Counted from the stretch's first letter, positions 22,838-35,059 are shown. The stretch: DNA of 64,000 nucleotides from Coenobita brevimanus (GCA_032717465.1 JAVRFU010003718.1:1868856-1932855), one strand, 5' to 3'. Translations and numbers: made by a program. The notes: generated by a model from the letters alone, not told the origin.

Positions 22838-23386
22838 TATCTATCTATCTATCTATAGCCCGACGCCCTAATCCCGCAAAGGGTGGCCGCAGACAAAAAG
22901 CCTCCAAGTCAATCTGTCACCCACCATTTGGCTCCCCTCCCCCCAAATCACCCCCCCCCTCCCTCATATACCTCTCAACTCCATCCCTCCACCTCATCCT
23001 CGGTCTACCCCTCCCTCTCCCTCCTCCCACGTCACCTACATACACCCTCTTAGACAGTCTTTCATTCTCCATTCTCTCCACATGTCCAAACCACCTCAGT
23101 GTATTTCTCCTAATCTTTTCAACCACATCCACATCTACCCCACAACGTTCCTTCACTTCCTCATTCGTCAACCTGTCCCTCCACGTCACTCCACATGCTC
23201 CTCTCAAGTAACTCATTTCCACTGCTCTCACTCTTGACTTGTTCCCCTCTTGCAAGGTCCACGCCTCGCTTCCATACGTCAGGGTAGGGATCACAATACC
23301 ATCATGCAGTGACTTCTTAACTTCCATACTCACCTCCCTATTTCTCATCACTGCTTTCAGTGTACCAACAACCTTTCTTCCCTGTT
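22838..23386 (-). mobile_element. RTE-B 3' fragment inserted in RTE-A (U4)
   Basis: A 549-bp 5'-truncated copy of the second RTE subfamily, TATC tail at 22838-22855, flanked by GTACTC at 22832-22837 and 23387-23392. It encodes NREVSMEVKKSLHDGIVIP, NTLRWFGHVERMENERL and RGRGRPRMRW, matching the RTE-B at 48305-51509 rather than RTE-A. Confidence 0.82.
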
Positions 23387-24006
23387 GTACTCACATTTTC
23401 CAATTCCCCACCAACGAACCTCACTGTACATTAGCTGACTTCACCTCTCTCAAAGACCATCACTTTACTCTTCCCTACATTCACCTTTAGATTCCGTTTC
23501 TTACACACTCTCCCAAACTCATCCACCAAGCCTTGCAGCTCCCCTTCGTCTTCACTCAACAACACAGTATCATCTGCAAACAACAGTACAGGGAGTTTCC
23601 AAACACTATCCTCTCTCACCAGGGCCACTCCAACATCCACTACCCTACCTTGTACCTCTTTTATTACCCCATCCATGTACAGATTGAACAACCATGGAGA
23701 CATGACACATCCCTGTTTCAACCCAACTTTCAAAGAGAAAAATTCACTTAGTTCACCATCCACACGCACTGCAGCCTTCGCACCATCGTACATACTCTTC
23801 ACAGCATTCAGCAACTTCCCATCTACTCCATATATTCTTAACACTTTCCACAATCCTTGTCTATCCACCCTGTCATATGCTTTTTCCAAATCCATGAAAG
23901 CCGCATACAACTTCTTTCCCTTCTCTAGAAACTTTTCCACTAAAAATCTAAGAATGAACATCTGATCTACACAACCTCTTCCCTTCCTAAAGCCTCCCTG
24001 TTCTTC

Positions 24007-24030
24007 TATCTATCTATCTATTGCCAGACG
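24007..24030 (-). mobile_element. 24-bp RTE-A tail insertion with 9-bp TSD
   Basis: Three TATC units plus TATTGCCAGACG, the extreme 3' end of RTE-A, flanked by the direct repeat CTGTTCTTC (23998-24006 and 24031-24039). Other RTE-A copies have one CTGTTCTTC here and no insert. Confidence 0.85.
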
Positions 24031-24466
24031 CTGTTCTTCTCCAACTAATTTCTCTGTTCTTTCTCTAACTCTGTCAATAAGTATCCTACCATACACTTTT
24101 CCTATTATACTAAGAAGACAAATGCCCCTATGATTACCACACACTTCTTTTTCTCCTTTTACTTTGTACAAGGGAATAATTATACCTGACTTCCAATCCT
24201 CCGGGACTCTACCTTCCTCCCAGGCCAATCTGCACATCTTCCACATCCTTTCTACTACTATCTCTCCCCCATGCTTCAGCATTTCACCACACACTCCATC
24301 AACTCCTGGGGCTTTCCCCAATTTAACTTTCTTCATTGCTTCCACAACTTCTACCCTACTGATTTCTTCCGGTCTTCTCACCTCCCTCCTTCTCCCAGCC
24401 ATTCCCCAGCCACTTATACTCGCATTACTTCCATCCTCTATGTTCAACAATTCCTTAAAGTGTTCA

Positions 24467-24713
24467 AGACAGCTGGTGATAGGACAGAGTCCCGAGGAAC
24501 ACCACTACTCATAGCTCTAGGAGAAAAACAGTGGCCGTCTACAACTGCAGCTATAGAACGACCAGAAAGGAAGCTTGAGATGAAGGCACAGATAGAAGAA
24601 TAGAAGCCATAAGAGGGCAGTTTGGAAATTAAAAATTTATGACAGACTCAACTAAAAGTCTTTGAGATGTCAAGTGAAATGGCAAAGCTTTCACAAAAAT
24701 CCTGAAAGGATTG
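24467..24713 (-). pseudogene. CJ element, 5' RT fragment (U4)
   Basis: Colinear with U2. GVPRDSVLS and FISSFLSGRSIAAVVDG can be read on the minus strand. Ends at the RTE-A truncation point. Confidence 0.62.
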
Positions 24714-25224
24714 GATAACACTAGAGCTTGATGGAGCAGGAGCAGGGTATGTCTGTCAGCAGCCTATCTAGTATGAGCTAGAACCTTTAAAAGGCTCACA
24801 ACCTTCAGGCAAGAAGCCTTTATCTGCTTTAAATGTGGGATCCAAATAAGACAGGCGTCACAGATGAGGCCCAAAACCTCACTTCCATACCAGCAATCCT
24901 TTGGCCATTTAAAAACAAATCTGGGTCAGGATGGGCCCCATGTAACTGGCAGAAGTGCACTCCAATGGTCTCAGATGAGGAAAATCTAAAAGCCATGTTT
25001 TGGTGCCCTGGTAACAGAATGATTTATTGCAAGTTGCAGCCAGCACTCTGCCACCAACATACTGGATGCAGCAAATGAAACAGAGACATCATCCACAAAG
25101 AGGAAGCTCTTCACTCCCTCTTCTCCACAATGCCATTAATCCTTTTGACAGTTAGGGTAGTGGTGCAAAACTCACCCCCTCGATGCTGGACAACGCAAGC
25201 TGCATCGAACAAAATCGCCCTTGA
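24714..25224 (-). pseudogene. I-group RT fragment, frameshifted (U4)
   Basis: Same extent as in U2, but one A is missing from the CCCAAAAACC tract near 24873, so the FRFSSSE and VRFLGLI motifs fall in different frames. Confidence 0.7.
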
Positions 25225-26025
25225 TTGAGAGAAGAAACATCATAAATTAGCACATATTTTATATTCGCCAAACATTTTTATCAACATTATAAAGCACAAC
25301 TATCTGAGATTACGTCAATAAAAAGTCAGGCAGAAGAAGGCATAAATAAAGGCAGGGGAAAATATAATTTAGCCAAATACCGCTCCCACACTGCAGCACG
25401 ACCGTAAGGTAATTTCATGTTGTGGTACATAAAACCGATATGAACTGTCCTATAGTAAATATTTATATATCAGAATGTAGCTGATGAAATTTCCTAAAAC
25501 TCCTTATCAGTAACAATTACCATGAAACAAATATTTCTATGAGGAAACAAGAGAGAAGAAGGAAAGAAGAAACATCATAAATTGGCACATAATCTATATT
25601 CGCTGAACTTTTTTATCAACACCATAGGCAAGTATAAATATTCGAGATTACGTGAATAAAAAATCAGGCAGACACAGGCTTAGATAAAGGCAGGGGAAAA
25701 CATAATTTGGCAACAACTTTGGCCGCACAAAACACCACTCCCGCACTGCAGCGCAATCATAAGATAATTTCCTATAGTGGTACGTAAAACCCACCCAAAC
25801 TGCCCAACAGTAAATGTTTATACTGTATACCAAAACGCCACTAATAAAATTTCCTAAAACTTTTTCTCAGTAACAATTACAATAAAACTTATATTTCTAT
25901 GAGAAAACACAAAGGAAATAAAAAACATCGTAAATCAGCGCATAATGTATGTTCGCCAAATGTTTTTATCAACACCATAAGCAAGCACAACTATAAGAGA
26001 TTACGAAGATAATAAAATCACGGAA
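25225..26025. repeat. ~345-bp AT-rich tandem repeat (U5)
   Basis: Copies begin near 25231, 25567 and 25920; the third ends near 26025. About as complete as in U2. Confidence 0.8.
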
Positions 26026-27205
26026 AAAGAAGCAAAACCAATGGTGTGGGGACAAAATGTTTAAGAAGTACGGCGAGCACGGAAACAGGTGGGGGTTCTC
26101 CCAGCATTCAGCCAAGGCCAAGCCGTCCCACATCCTGAGTACTTGTCCGTGGTTGGATGCAGCCTGCGTCGTCCAATAACGAGAGAGTTAACTGCAACAG
26201 CAAAATAATGCTACACTCAAAACACTCCTCTGTGGCACATCCTCCTCCTGAGAGTACAGGGGAGAGTTCAAATCACACACACACACAGGAAACTTCCTGT
26301 CAAAGACGAAGTTCTGAATAAAAGTGGGTAAGCAACCCCAAAGACCATACAAATGGACACTGGTTGGTCACCTCCTGTAGCTTACTTGGAACAGGAAATG
26401 TGCCCCAAGCATGCTGCCAGGAGGTAGGGACTGCAGCCTTAATCAATGGGAAATAATCTCTGTTGGTGACAGGTCTAACAGAGACATCAAGAATCACTGC
26501 TGCCCTTGCTGCCTCACCTGCACAATCATTTCCCTGCGGTCCAATGTGGGTTGCCACCCAGCATGGTGGCCCACGAGGTGGAACTTTCCTCAAATTTTCA
26601 ACACTAAAGGGTGAGGAGAGTTGAAATGCTTAACGGCAGACAAGGCAGCCCTGCAGTCATTAAAAATCATAAAACTAATTGCATCAAAGGTGAGGATATG
26701 GTGGAGAGCCAACAGAATTGCTGACAGCTTCACAGTAAAAATTAAGGCAGAGGAGGGTAGGGTGCCACTCTGGGTAAAATTACGGAAGACAACCTCAAAT
26801 TCAATGCCAGCCATCAGTAAACATGGACAGACCCAGCATGAGGGCAAAATGAACTCAAAGCTGGGTGTGGATCACCACATCTGATGTTACGGACTTTGGA
26901 GCCACGATATACCAGCAAAATCTGACTTATAGTAACACCCAGAGTGGAACAACAGATGTCTCCACATCAAAGACCAGAGTGAGTGCCAGACAGATCAGTC
27001 AAGACTTCCTCTGTCTGATAAATAAACGGGCAAGGAAATTGTGTATGGAAACTGCGTATGGAAGTCGTGCAAAGTGTGTTAGGCAGAACTAAAAACAGCG
27101 TCATATGTTGGTGTTTCAGGAAGCCTCTGGACTCTGCACCAGAACCTCACTATACAGGACTGACGCTGCAGCTCCAGCCTCAATACTCCTGCATCCACAA
27201 GCAGG
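26026..27205 (-). pseudogene. I-group ORF2 C-terminal half (U5)
   Basis: Linker (27321-27079), RNase H in two frames (26847-26590, TVKLSAILLALHHI; 26593-26300, GPQGNDCAGEAARA, VTNRDYFPLIKAAV), C-terminus down to 26026. Empty MITE TTAA at 26631-26634. It shares the GGAAACTGCGTATG duplication with U4, showing that these two units are close relatives. Confidence 0.73.
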
Positions 27206-27891
27206 CCTGGGACAAGGGACGTCAAAAGGGTCCTGTAGCCAAACAAAGGCCTGTGTGATGTAGTCCAAGGTGCATAACCAGGCAGGGGTAGCTGAAGGAA
27301 CTTACGGCAAAGTGCCCACAAACTGTTACCTCCAAGAAAACAAAATCAAAATAACAAAGACCCAAATTCAAGAAGCATTCATTTTGAGATGCCTGGACAC
27401 ACTGCATTTGAAAGACCGGAGGTCAGAGCCAGTAGGAAATACAAAGGGAGGCAGTTCCAGAGTTGACCTGTTGTATACTTGACGAATTGGGAGTAATGGT
27501 TAACTCTTGCAATAGAGAGCTGGACTGAAAAGGGATGAGAGTTTGTTGCTAGACTTGTACTACGTGCCTCTCATAGTAGATGAGGGATGCAAGGATACAG
27601 TTCAGAAAAGCAGTGACCATTGAAGTGGCGAGAAAAAAAAAGAGATAAAGATGCAACAGCGTGGTAAAGAGACAGAGGTTGAAGGGAGCCAGTAAGAGGA
27701 GGCGGGTTAATGAAACGAAAAACATTTGACTCCACCTTGTTGAGATGGAATGTACATGGGGAGTCTCCCCATACGTGAGAGTTGTACTCAACATTGGCGA
27801 ATAAACCCATGTAAAAGGTTAGCAATTGTGCTGGAGTCAAGAACGTACAGAGTTGGCTTAGCAAATCAAATCTTTTGGAAGCAGATTTTAC
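27206..27891 (-). pseudogene. CJ element, RT C-terminus and 3' UTR (U5)
   Basis: 27864-27571 encodes QLCTFLTPAQLLTFYMGL, SHVWGDSP and LNKVESNVFRFIN. The ending SFKCSVSRHLK lies near 27390 in another frame. Confidence 0.7.
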
Positions 27892-29558
27892 TATCTATGT
27901 ATCTATCTATTGCCAGACGCCTCAATCCCGTTTGGGGTGGCCACAAAAAAATCACCTCCAAGTCGCCCTGTCCCCCGCCATTTCACTGCCTTGCTTCCAA
28001 CTCACATCCCCCCCTCTCTCAAATAACTCTCCACCCCATCCCTCCATCTCATCCTTGAACTTCCACTCCCTCTTCCCCCCTCCACCTCACTCACATACAT
28101 TCTCTTCGTCAGTCTTTCACCCTCCATCCTCTCCACATGGCCAAATCACCTCAGTGTGTTCCTCATAAGGCTTCCATTCACATCAACATCCACACCAAAA
28201 CGCTCCATTATATCCTCGTTCGTCAGCCTGTCTCTCCATGTGACCCCACAGGCTCCTCTTAAATAACTCATTTCCACCACTCTCACTCTTGACTTGTGTC
28301 CTTCCAGCAACGTTCAAGCTTCACTTCCGTACGATAGAGTTGGTATCACAATACTGTCATGTAGTAACTTTTTCACTTCCATGCTCACTTCCCTGTTTCT
28401 TATCACTGCTTTCAAAGAACCAGCAACCTTTCTTCCCTGCTGTACCCTTTCAAGCGCTTCACCCTCCAAACCTCCATCCTTACTCATCACACTACCCAAG
28501 TACTTAAACGTACTCACATTTTCCAATTCCTCACCATCCAACCTCGCTGTACATTCACTGATTTCACCTCTCTCAAAGACCATCACTTTACTCTTCCCTA
28601 CATTCACCTTTAGATTCCGTTTCTTACACACTCTCCCAAACTCATCCACCAAGCCTTGCAGCTCCCCTTCGTCTTCACTCAACAACACAGTATCATCTGC
28701 AAACAACAGTACAGGGAGTTTCCAAACACTATCCTCTCTCACCAGGGCCACTCCAACATCCACTACCCTACCTTCTACCTCTTTTATTACCCCATCCATG
28801 TACAGATTGAACAACCATGGAGACATGACACATCCCTGTTTCAACCCAACCTTCAAAGAGAAATATTCACTTAGTTCACCATCCACACGCACTGCAGCCT
28901 TAGCACCATCGTACATACTCTTCACAGCATTCAACAACTTCCCATCTACTCCATATATTCTTAACACTTTCCACAATCCTTGTCTATCCACCCTGTCATA
29001 TGCTTTCTCCAAATCCATGAAAGCCGCATACAACTTCTTTCCCTTCTCTAGAAACTTTTCCACTAAAGATCTAAGAATGAATATCTGAGCTACACAACCT
29101 CTTCCCTTCCTAAAGCCTCCCTGTTCTTCTCCAACTAATTTCTCTGTTCTTTCTCTAACTCTGTCAATAAGTATCCTACCATACACTTTTCCTATTATAC
29201 TAAGAAGACAAATGCCCCTATGATTACCACACACTTCTTTTTCCCCTTTTCCTTTGTACAAGGGAATAATTATACCTGACTTCCAATCCTCCGGGACTCT
29301 ACCTTCCTCCCAGGCCAATCTGTACATCTTCCACATCCATTCTACTACTATCTCTCCCCCATGCTTCAGCATTTCACCACACACTCCATCAATTCCTGGA
29401 GCTTTCTCCAATTTAACTTTCTTCATTGCTTCCACAACTTCTACCCTACTGATTTCTTCCTGTCTTCTCACCTCCCTCCTTCTCCCAGCCATTCCCCAGC
29501 CACTTATACTCGCATTACTTCCATCCTCTATGTTCAACAACAATTCCTTAAAGTGTTC
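27892..29558 (-). pseudogene. RTE-A, longest minus-strand RT frame (U5)
   Basis: The open stretch 29543-28314 (409 codons) is the most intact minus-strand RT: ISGWGMAGRRREVRRQEE, GKAPGIDGVCGEML-like, PEDWKSGIIIPLYKGKGE, QGGFRKGRG, AAFMDLEKAYDRVDRQ, QGCVMSPWLFNLYMDG, LLFADDTVLLSED, NVGKSKVMVFERGE and TFKYLGSVMSKDG. It stops at 28314 where the family has Trp after SEA. The last ~130 codons (RWFGHVERMEGE, RGRPRMRW) continue beyond the stop with several changes. The endonuclease is absent because of 5' truncation, so it cannot mobilise itself. Confidence 0.85.
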
Positions 29559-29805
29559 AAGACAGCTGGTGATAGGACAGAGTCCTGAGGAACACCACTA
29601 CTCATAGCTCTAGGAGAAAAACAGTGGCCGTCTACAACTGCAGCTATAGAACGACCAGAAAGGAAGCTTGAGATGAAGGCACAGATAGAAGAATAGAAGC
29701 CATAAGAGGGCAGTTTGGAAATTAAAAATTTATGCCAGACTCAACTAAAAGTCTTTGAGATGTCAAGTGAAATGGCAAAGCTTTCAATAAAATCCTGAAA
29801 GGATT
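29559..29805 (-). pseudogene. CJ element, 5' RT fragment (U5)
   Basis: Colinear with U2 and U4; GVPQDSVLS and SFLSGRSIAAVVDG readable. Bounded by the RTE-A truncation and the I-group junction. Confidence 0.62.
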
Positions 29806-30321
29806 GGATAACACTAGAGCTTGATGCAGCAGGAGCAGCGTATGTCTGTCAGCAGCCTATCTAGTATGAGCTAGAACCTTTAAAAGGCTCACAACCTTCA
29901 GGCAAGAAGCCATTATCTCCTTTAAATGTGGGATCCAAATAAGACAGGCGTCACAGATGAGGCCTAAAAACCTCACTTCCATACCAGCAATCCTTTGGCC
30001 ATTTAAAAACAAATCTGGGTCAGGATGGGCCCCATGTAACTGGCAGAAGTGCACTGCAATGGTCTCAGATGAGGAAAATCTAAAAGCCATGTTTTGGTGC
30101 CCTGGTAACAGAATGATTTATTGCAAGTTGCAGCCAGCACTCTGCCACCAACATACTGGATGCAGCAAATGAAACAGAGACATCATCCACAAAGAGGAAG
30201 CTCTTCACTCCCTCTTCTCCACAATGCCATTAATCCTTTTGACAGTTAGGGTAGTGGTGCAAAACTCACCCCCTCGATGCTGGACAACGCAAGCTGCATC
30301 GAACAAAATCGCCCTTGATAG
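29806..30321 (-). pseudogene. I-group RT fragment (U5)
   Basis: 30090-29857 encodes FRFSSSETIAVHFCQLHG, HPDPDLFLNGQRI and VRFLGLICDACLIW. FVDDVSVSF lies near 30185 in another frame. Confidence 0.73.
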
Positions 30322-31125
30322 AGAGAAGACACATCATAAATTAGCACATATTTTATATTCGCCAAACATTTTTATCAACATTATAAAGCACAACTATCTG
30401 AGATTATGTCAATAAAGAGTCAGGCAGGAGAAGGCATAAATAAAGGTAGGGGAAAATATAATTTAGCCAAATACCGATCCCACACTGCAGCACGACCGTA
30501 AGGTAATTTCATGTTGTGGTACATAAAACCGATCTGAACTGTCCTATAGTAAATATTTATATATCAGAATGTAGCTGATGAAATTTCCTAAAACTCCTTA
30601 TCAGCAACAATTACCATGAAACAAATATTTCTATGAGGAAACAAGAGAGAAGAAGGAAAGAAGAAACATCATAAATTGGCACATAATCTATATTCGCTGA
30701 ACGTTTTTATCAACACCATAGGCAAGTATAAATATTCGAGATTACGTGAATAAAAAATCAGGCAGACACAGGCTTAGATAAAGGCAGGGGAAAACATAAT
30801 TTGGCAACAACTTTGGCCGCACAAAACACCACTCCCGCACTGCAGCGCAATCATAAGATAATTTCCTATAGTGGTACGTAAAACCTACCCAAACTGCCCA
30901 ACAGTATATGTTTATATACCAAAATGACACTAATGAAATTTCATAAAACTTATTCTTAGTAACAAATTACCATAAAACTTATATTTCTATGAGAAAACAC
31001 AAAGGAAATAAAAAACATCGTAAATCAGCGCATAATGTATGTTCGCCAAATGTTTTTATCAACACCATAAGCAAGCACAACTATTAGAGATTACGAAGAT
31101 AATAAAATCACGGAAAAAGAAGCAA
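30322..31125. repeat. ~345-bp AT-rich tandem repeat (U6)
   Basis: Copies begin near 30326, 30660 and 31012. The second-to-third junction (about 30905-30965) matches U3 rather than U2 or U5, agreeing with the shared Gypsy and MITE insertions of U3 and U6. Confidence 0.78.
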
Positions 31126-31721
31126 AACCAATGGTGTGGGGACAAAATGTTTAAGAAGTACGGCGAGCACGGAAACAGGGGGGGGTTCTCCCAGCATTCA
31201 GCCAAGGCCAAGCCGACCCACATCCTGAGTACTTGTCCGTGGTTGGATGCAGCCTGCGTCGTCCAATAACGAGAGAGTTAACTGCAACAGCAAATAATGC
31301 GACACTCAAAACACTCATCTGTGACACATCCTCCTCCTGAGAGTACAGGGAAGAGTTCAAATCACACACACACACAGGAAACTTCCTGTCAAAGACGAAG
31401 TTCTGAATAAAAGTGGGGAAGCAACCCCAAAGACCATAAAAATGGAGACTGGTTGGTCACCTCCTGTAGCTTGCTTGGAACAAGAAATGTGCCCCAAGCA
31501 TGCTGCCAGGAGGTAGGGACTGCAGCCTTAATCAATGGGAAATAATCTCTGTTGGTGACAGGTCTAACATAACAGAGACATCAAGAATCACTGTTGCCCT
31601 TGCTGCCTCACCTGCACAATCATTTCCCTGCGGTCCAATGTGGGCTGCCACAAAGCTTGGTGGCACACAAGGTGGAACTTTCCTCAAATTTCCAACACTA
31701 TAGGGTGGGGAGAGGTGAAAT
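31126..31721 (-). pseudogene. I-group ORF2, distal RNase H part and C-terminus (U6)
   Basis: The minus strand retains the C-terminal frame (31375-31151) and a broken GPQGND region with the same CATAACAGAGACATC insertion as U3. It is bounded by a TIR element at 31722. Confidence 0.66.
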
Positions 31722-32617
31722 GAGGCGTCTCGTGGACAAGAGGCGAATGCGCCATTTTCTTTTTTTTTTGTTATGAGCGTTTAAAGTTAAGGAATAGGTG
31801 GCAGACATAGGATATTATAGAATGGCATGTTATTATATATCATTAGAATCCTCTGGACGAGGCAAATTTATACTGCAGGAAAAAATGAAAACACACACAC
31901 ACACACACACGCGCACACACACACAATAAAACACGCGATGGTGTTTTTTCAGCATATAGTAATTATTGTTCAATCATCTTGAAATTCATTCCTGTATTAG
32001 ATGTAAATGAAACTAAGATACTGTGAAATTTTCAGCCAAAAATTCCCATAATTAATATTTTTCCTATAATTATTAATTAAATACTTTCATCTCCTTATAG
32101 GCAACAGGTTGTTTTATTGTGTGTATGATAACCATTATATTGTTAATGACTGACACAATGAAGTTATAATACTCACCAACTATTTACAACTCCAACCGCA
32201 CACCAAGATGAAGAGGGGGGGACCTAATGGTTAGTAGTTGAGGACGTCATCGGAGTGTAAACAAAGCTAGGCTTCATTCACGTGCTTGGCGGGATGACTA
32301 GCGGGGGTGCTACCACGCGTCTGATTGGCTGAGAGGCGGCCCTTTAACTCTGACAGAGGGAGCCGCTCGCCCATTGGCTGGGCGCGTGCCAACATTCGCC
32401 CCTACAGCTCTGAAATCACAGACCCTCCCAACCTCCTCCTCCTCCCCTCCACGTGTGCAAAACAAGGGAGATTGAACCTAGAATTCTGAACCCACATGGC
32501 TCGGAATTGGAAAACGCTCTTCACCACGAGATTTTCAGTGCTTCCATCTATCGGAAAACATGCATAACTCATTTTTGATGGGGGTGGCGCATTCGCCCCT
32601 TGTCCACGAGACTCCTC
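31722..32617. mobile_element. 896-bp TIR element of unknown superfamily ('TIR-X')
   Basis: Terminal inverted repeats of about 33 bp (31722-31754 and 32585-32617) match at all but two positions and begin GAGG. They are flanked by AAAT at 31718-31721 and 32618-32621; the pre-insertion form GAAATGC is seen in U3 at 8305. A CA/CG microsatellite lies near 31891-31925. A GC-rich patch at about 32270-32470 has two ATTGGCTG boxes. No transposase frame is seen, so it is non-autonomous. Only this one copy is in the window. It lies 2 bp from the left TTAA of P2. Confidence 0.78.
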
Positions 32618-32623
32618 AAATGC

Positions 32624-34412
32624 TTAACTCCTACACCGCGGGCTTGTTTACCAATGACTTGCGTGTCCCACGGGGTTATTTGGGCTCCGACAGACTCTCT
32701 AAAAATATTTGCCAAAAATCAGTTATTAGTCCAAGAATAATAAAATTACATATACTTATGGCACATACCTTCAGCTTTCTCCTGGAATGTTTGTTGAGCC
32801 TTCGTCGGTTCCCGTAGGACTTGTGGAGACCTCTGAAGTTGGGTAACGAAGTCTCCACTTTACACTTCCCGACAACCCGTAATATGATTACCACAGCCAG
32901 ATATTAACACTCTAAACACTACTCTATGATTTTCAAGTAGTTTGGGATCCATACTCCAAAAAAAAAAAAAAAAAAAACACTGTGAAAGCAATGAAAATTA
33001 TGAGCGTGTCTGACCGCCGCACTTGCGCTAGTTCGCTCTTGGTACTCTGTCATTTATTATTCATAAAACCCCTCACACTTTATATTTCTATTACTATATA
33101 ACACTTATATATATCAACAGTCTTTATCCATAAGTTTCCTTCAGTAGTATTAGTTTACTGTCACTGTAGGGATTCAATTTCTTTCAGTAAAATACATAGC
33201 ATTCACTTTCTCGTCCTGTATACTAGCATTGAGAGTGAATGTCATTTTCATCTTCACTCTCATAACTCATAGTATTCAGACATGCTATAGTGAAACTTTC
33301 ACTTTCATTACTCCTAGGGTATATACTCGTATTCTTATAATACTACTCATTTACATTTCTATTTACGTTCTCTATTTTATTTACATTATTTACATTTCTA
33401 TTTTATTTACACTGTGTTGTGCACTGTCACTTGAAGTAACTTATAAAACAATTTTCCATTGTTCACGTATATTTACATTCATTACTTTCACTTGCTGTTT
33501 ACACATTATTTACTATTCCACTTGCAATGTTTACTCAACAGAAAGATCGTAGTCACTCTTTTATCAATTGTCAGCCCTTTACCTCTTTCCACACGAGGTT
33601 TAGTAAGGGGTAAAGGTCACAGGGCCCTTTGCATGGGGGTGAAAAAGTCCCTGAAGTCAGCAAGAGGATGAGCCGTACCTCCTCTTCGGAAGATGAGAGA
33701 GAACTGATAAAGGAGGGCCGGCCCGGGTAGAGGCCTACTTAGGGGATATTCAGTACTACCAACGTAGCTCTTGAAACAGCTATGTATTTCCCTAAAATGA
33801 CTGGCAGGAAATCTAGACAATACATTATAAATTAGGTAGTTCCAGGTGAATGTAAATATCACTTAGGCTTCTCCCTTCCCTCCTTATTTGTATATTTATT
33901 ACGAAAATAGATTATATGGCATATTTCAAGGGGAAAAAAACAGCGAAAATTAGCGAACGAGTGCATGTGAGGTGCTGTCAGGTGATAATTAGCCAATTCC
34001 AGGTGTATGGCACTCTCACTTACCTTATTTCTTTCTTGTATATATTATTTGGTATAAGAATAGGGCATAGGGCTTATTTCAATGGATGAAATCAGTGAAA
34101 AATTCCAGGGAAGATTTACTTAGCGTAGAACGGCCGGGCAGGCGAGAGGATAGGGTAATGGAGGGGAGGTAGGGAGGGGAGGCAAGAACGGGGAGAAATG
34201 GCTAAATTGTCAACAATGGATGGGAGTACAGATGAGATTAGGAGTGCTGACTAGTGTTGGACATTGGCAGTACTGATAGATGATACAACCCCCCATTTGG
34301 AAGCCGGGGTTAATTAAAAATAACACAGAATCACAAAAGTGACCGCCCAGCTGGTACGATCCCATGCTCCCAAAGCCGTCATGAAAGTGACGCCCCGCGA
34401 TTAAGGGGTTAA
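32624..34412. mobile_element. TTAA MITE copy P2 (U6)
   Basis: TTAA at 32624-32627 and 34409-34412, at the same I-group target as P1. Interior nearly identical to P1 up to about 34280; the last ~130 bp carry several 1-bp indels and substitutions compared with P1 and P5. Confidence 0.77.
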
Positions 34413-34866
34413 ACGCTGCAGACAAGGCAGCCCTGCACTCACTAAAAATCATAAAACTAATTGCATCAAATGTGAGGATATGCTGCAGAGCCAACAGAAT
34501 TGCTGACAGCTTCACAGTAAAAATTAAGGAAGAGGAGGGTAAGGTGCCACTCTGGGTAAAATTACGGAAGACAACCTCAAATTCAATGCCAGCCATCAGT
34601 AAACATGGACAGACCCAGCATGAGGGCAAAATGAACTCAAAGCTGGGTGTGGATCACCACATCTGATGTTACGGACTTTGGAGCCACGATATACCAGCAA
34701 AATCTGACTTATAGTAACACCCAGAGTGGAACAACAGATGTCTCCACATCAAAGACCAGAGTGAGTGGCAGACAGATCAGTCATGACTTCCTCTGTCTGA
34801 TAACTAAGGGGGCAAAGGAAATTGTGTAAGGAAGTCGTGCAAAGTGTGCTATGCAGAACTAAAAAC
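34413..34866 (-). pseudogene. I-group ORF2, proximal RNase H part and linker (U6)
   Basis: The frame 34629-34210 carries FEVVFRNFTQSGTLPSSS, TVKLSAILLALQHI and FSECRAALS, then runs into the MITE. Linker up to the Gypsy TSD at 34867. Confidence 0.7.
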
Positions 34867-34871
34867 AGCGT

Positions 34872-35059
34872 TGTTACGTATTTTGAATTAGCCGCGCTTG
34901 GCGCACTACCCACAATGCTTCGCTGTTTTGTGTTGAGGGTCAGATTCGAAAGCTAGAGAATAAACACCGCTGTCTCACTCCACCCATCTCTTGTTTGACT
35001 ACCCTGCCTCGCCAGTATATCTTCACGGCAAATGACATAATACACAAGAACACGAAACA
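34872..35059 (+). repeat. Gypsy G2 5' LTR
   Basis: 188 bp, TGTTACG...GAAACA, followed by the TGGTGGCAGC putative primer-binding site. About four differences from the G1 5' LTR. Confidence 0.85.

Larger units (their letters stand above)
22214..24466 (-). pseudogene. RTE-A in CJ, with two later RTE insertions (U4)
   Basis: Minus-strand pieces: 24450-24010 (EKAPG-type domain, GYKGxGEKEVCGNHRG), 23961-23431 (AAFMDLEKAYDRVDRQ, QGCVMSPWLF, LLFADDTVLLSEDEGE, NVGKSKVMVFE), 22821-22636 (thumb) and 22515-22324 (LRWFGHVERMEGERL, RGRGRPRMRW). Between them lie an RTE-B fragment (22838-23386) and a 24-bp RTE tail insertion (24007-24030). The truncation point and TATC tail are as in U2 and U5, and the Trp-to-stop change is present. 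Confidence 0.82.

Noticed and set aside
22838..22855. (TATC)n tracts at 4514, 22214, 27892, 43668, 48305 and 54201 as a possible CRISPR or regulatory repeat
   Set aside because: They are the 3' tails of RTE elements; no spacers or leader structure.
28294..29088. Long open frame on the plus strand (264 codons, Ser/Pro/Thr-rich) and its sisters at 4918, 40219, 54601 and 48709
   Set aside because: They are the reverse strand of RTE RT genes. The sense strand is purine-rich, so the antisense has few stops; they follow the RTE copies exactly and show no independent motif.
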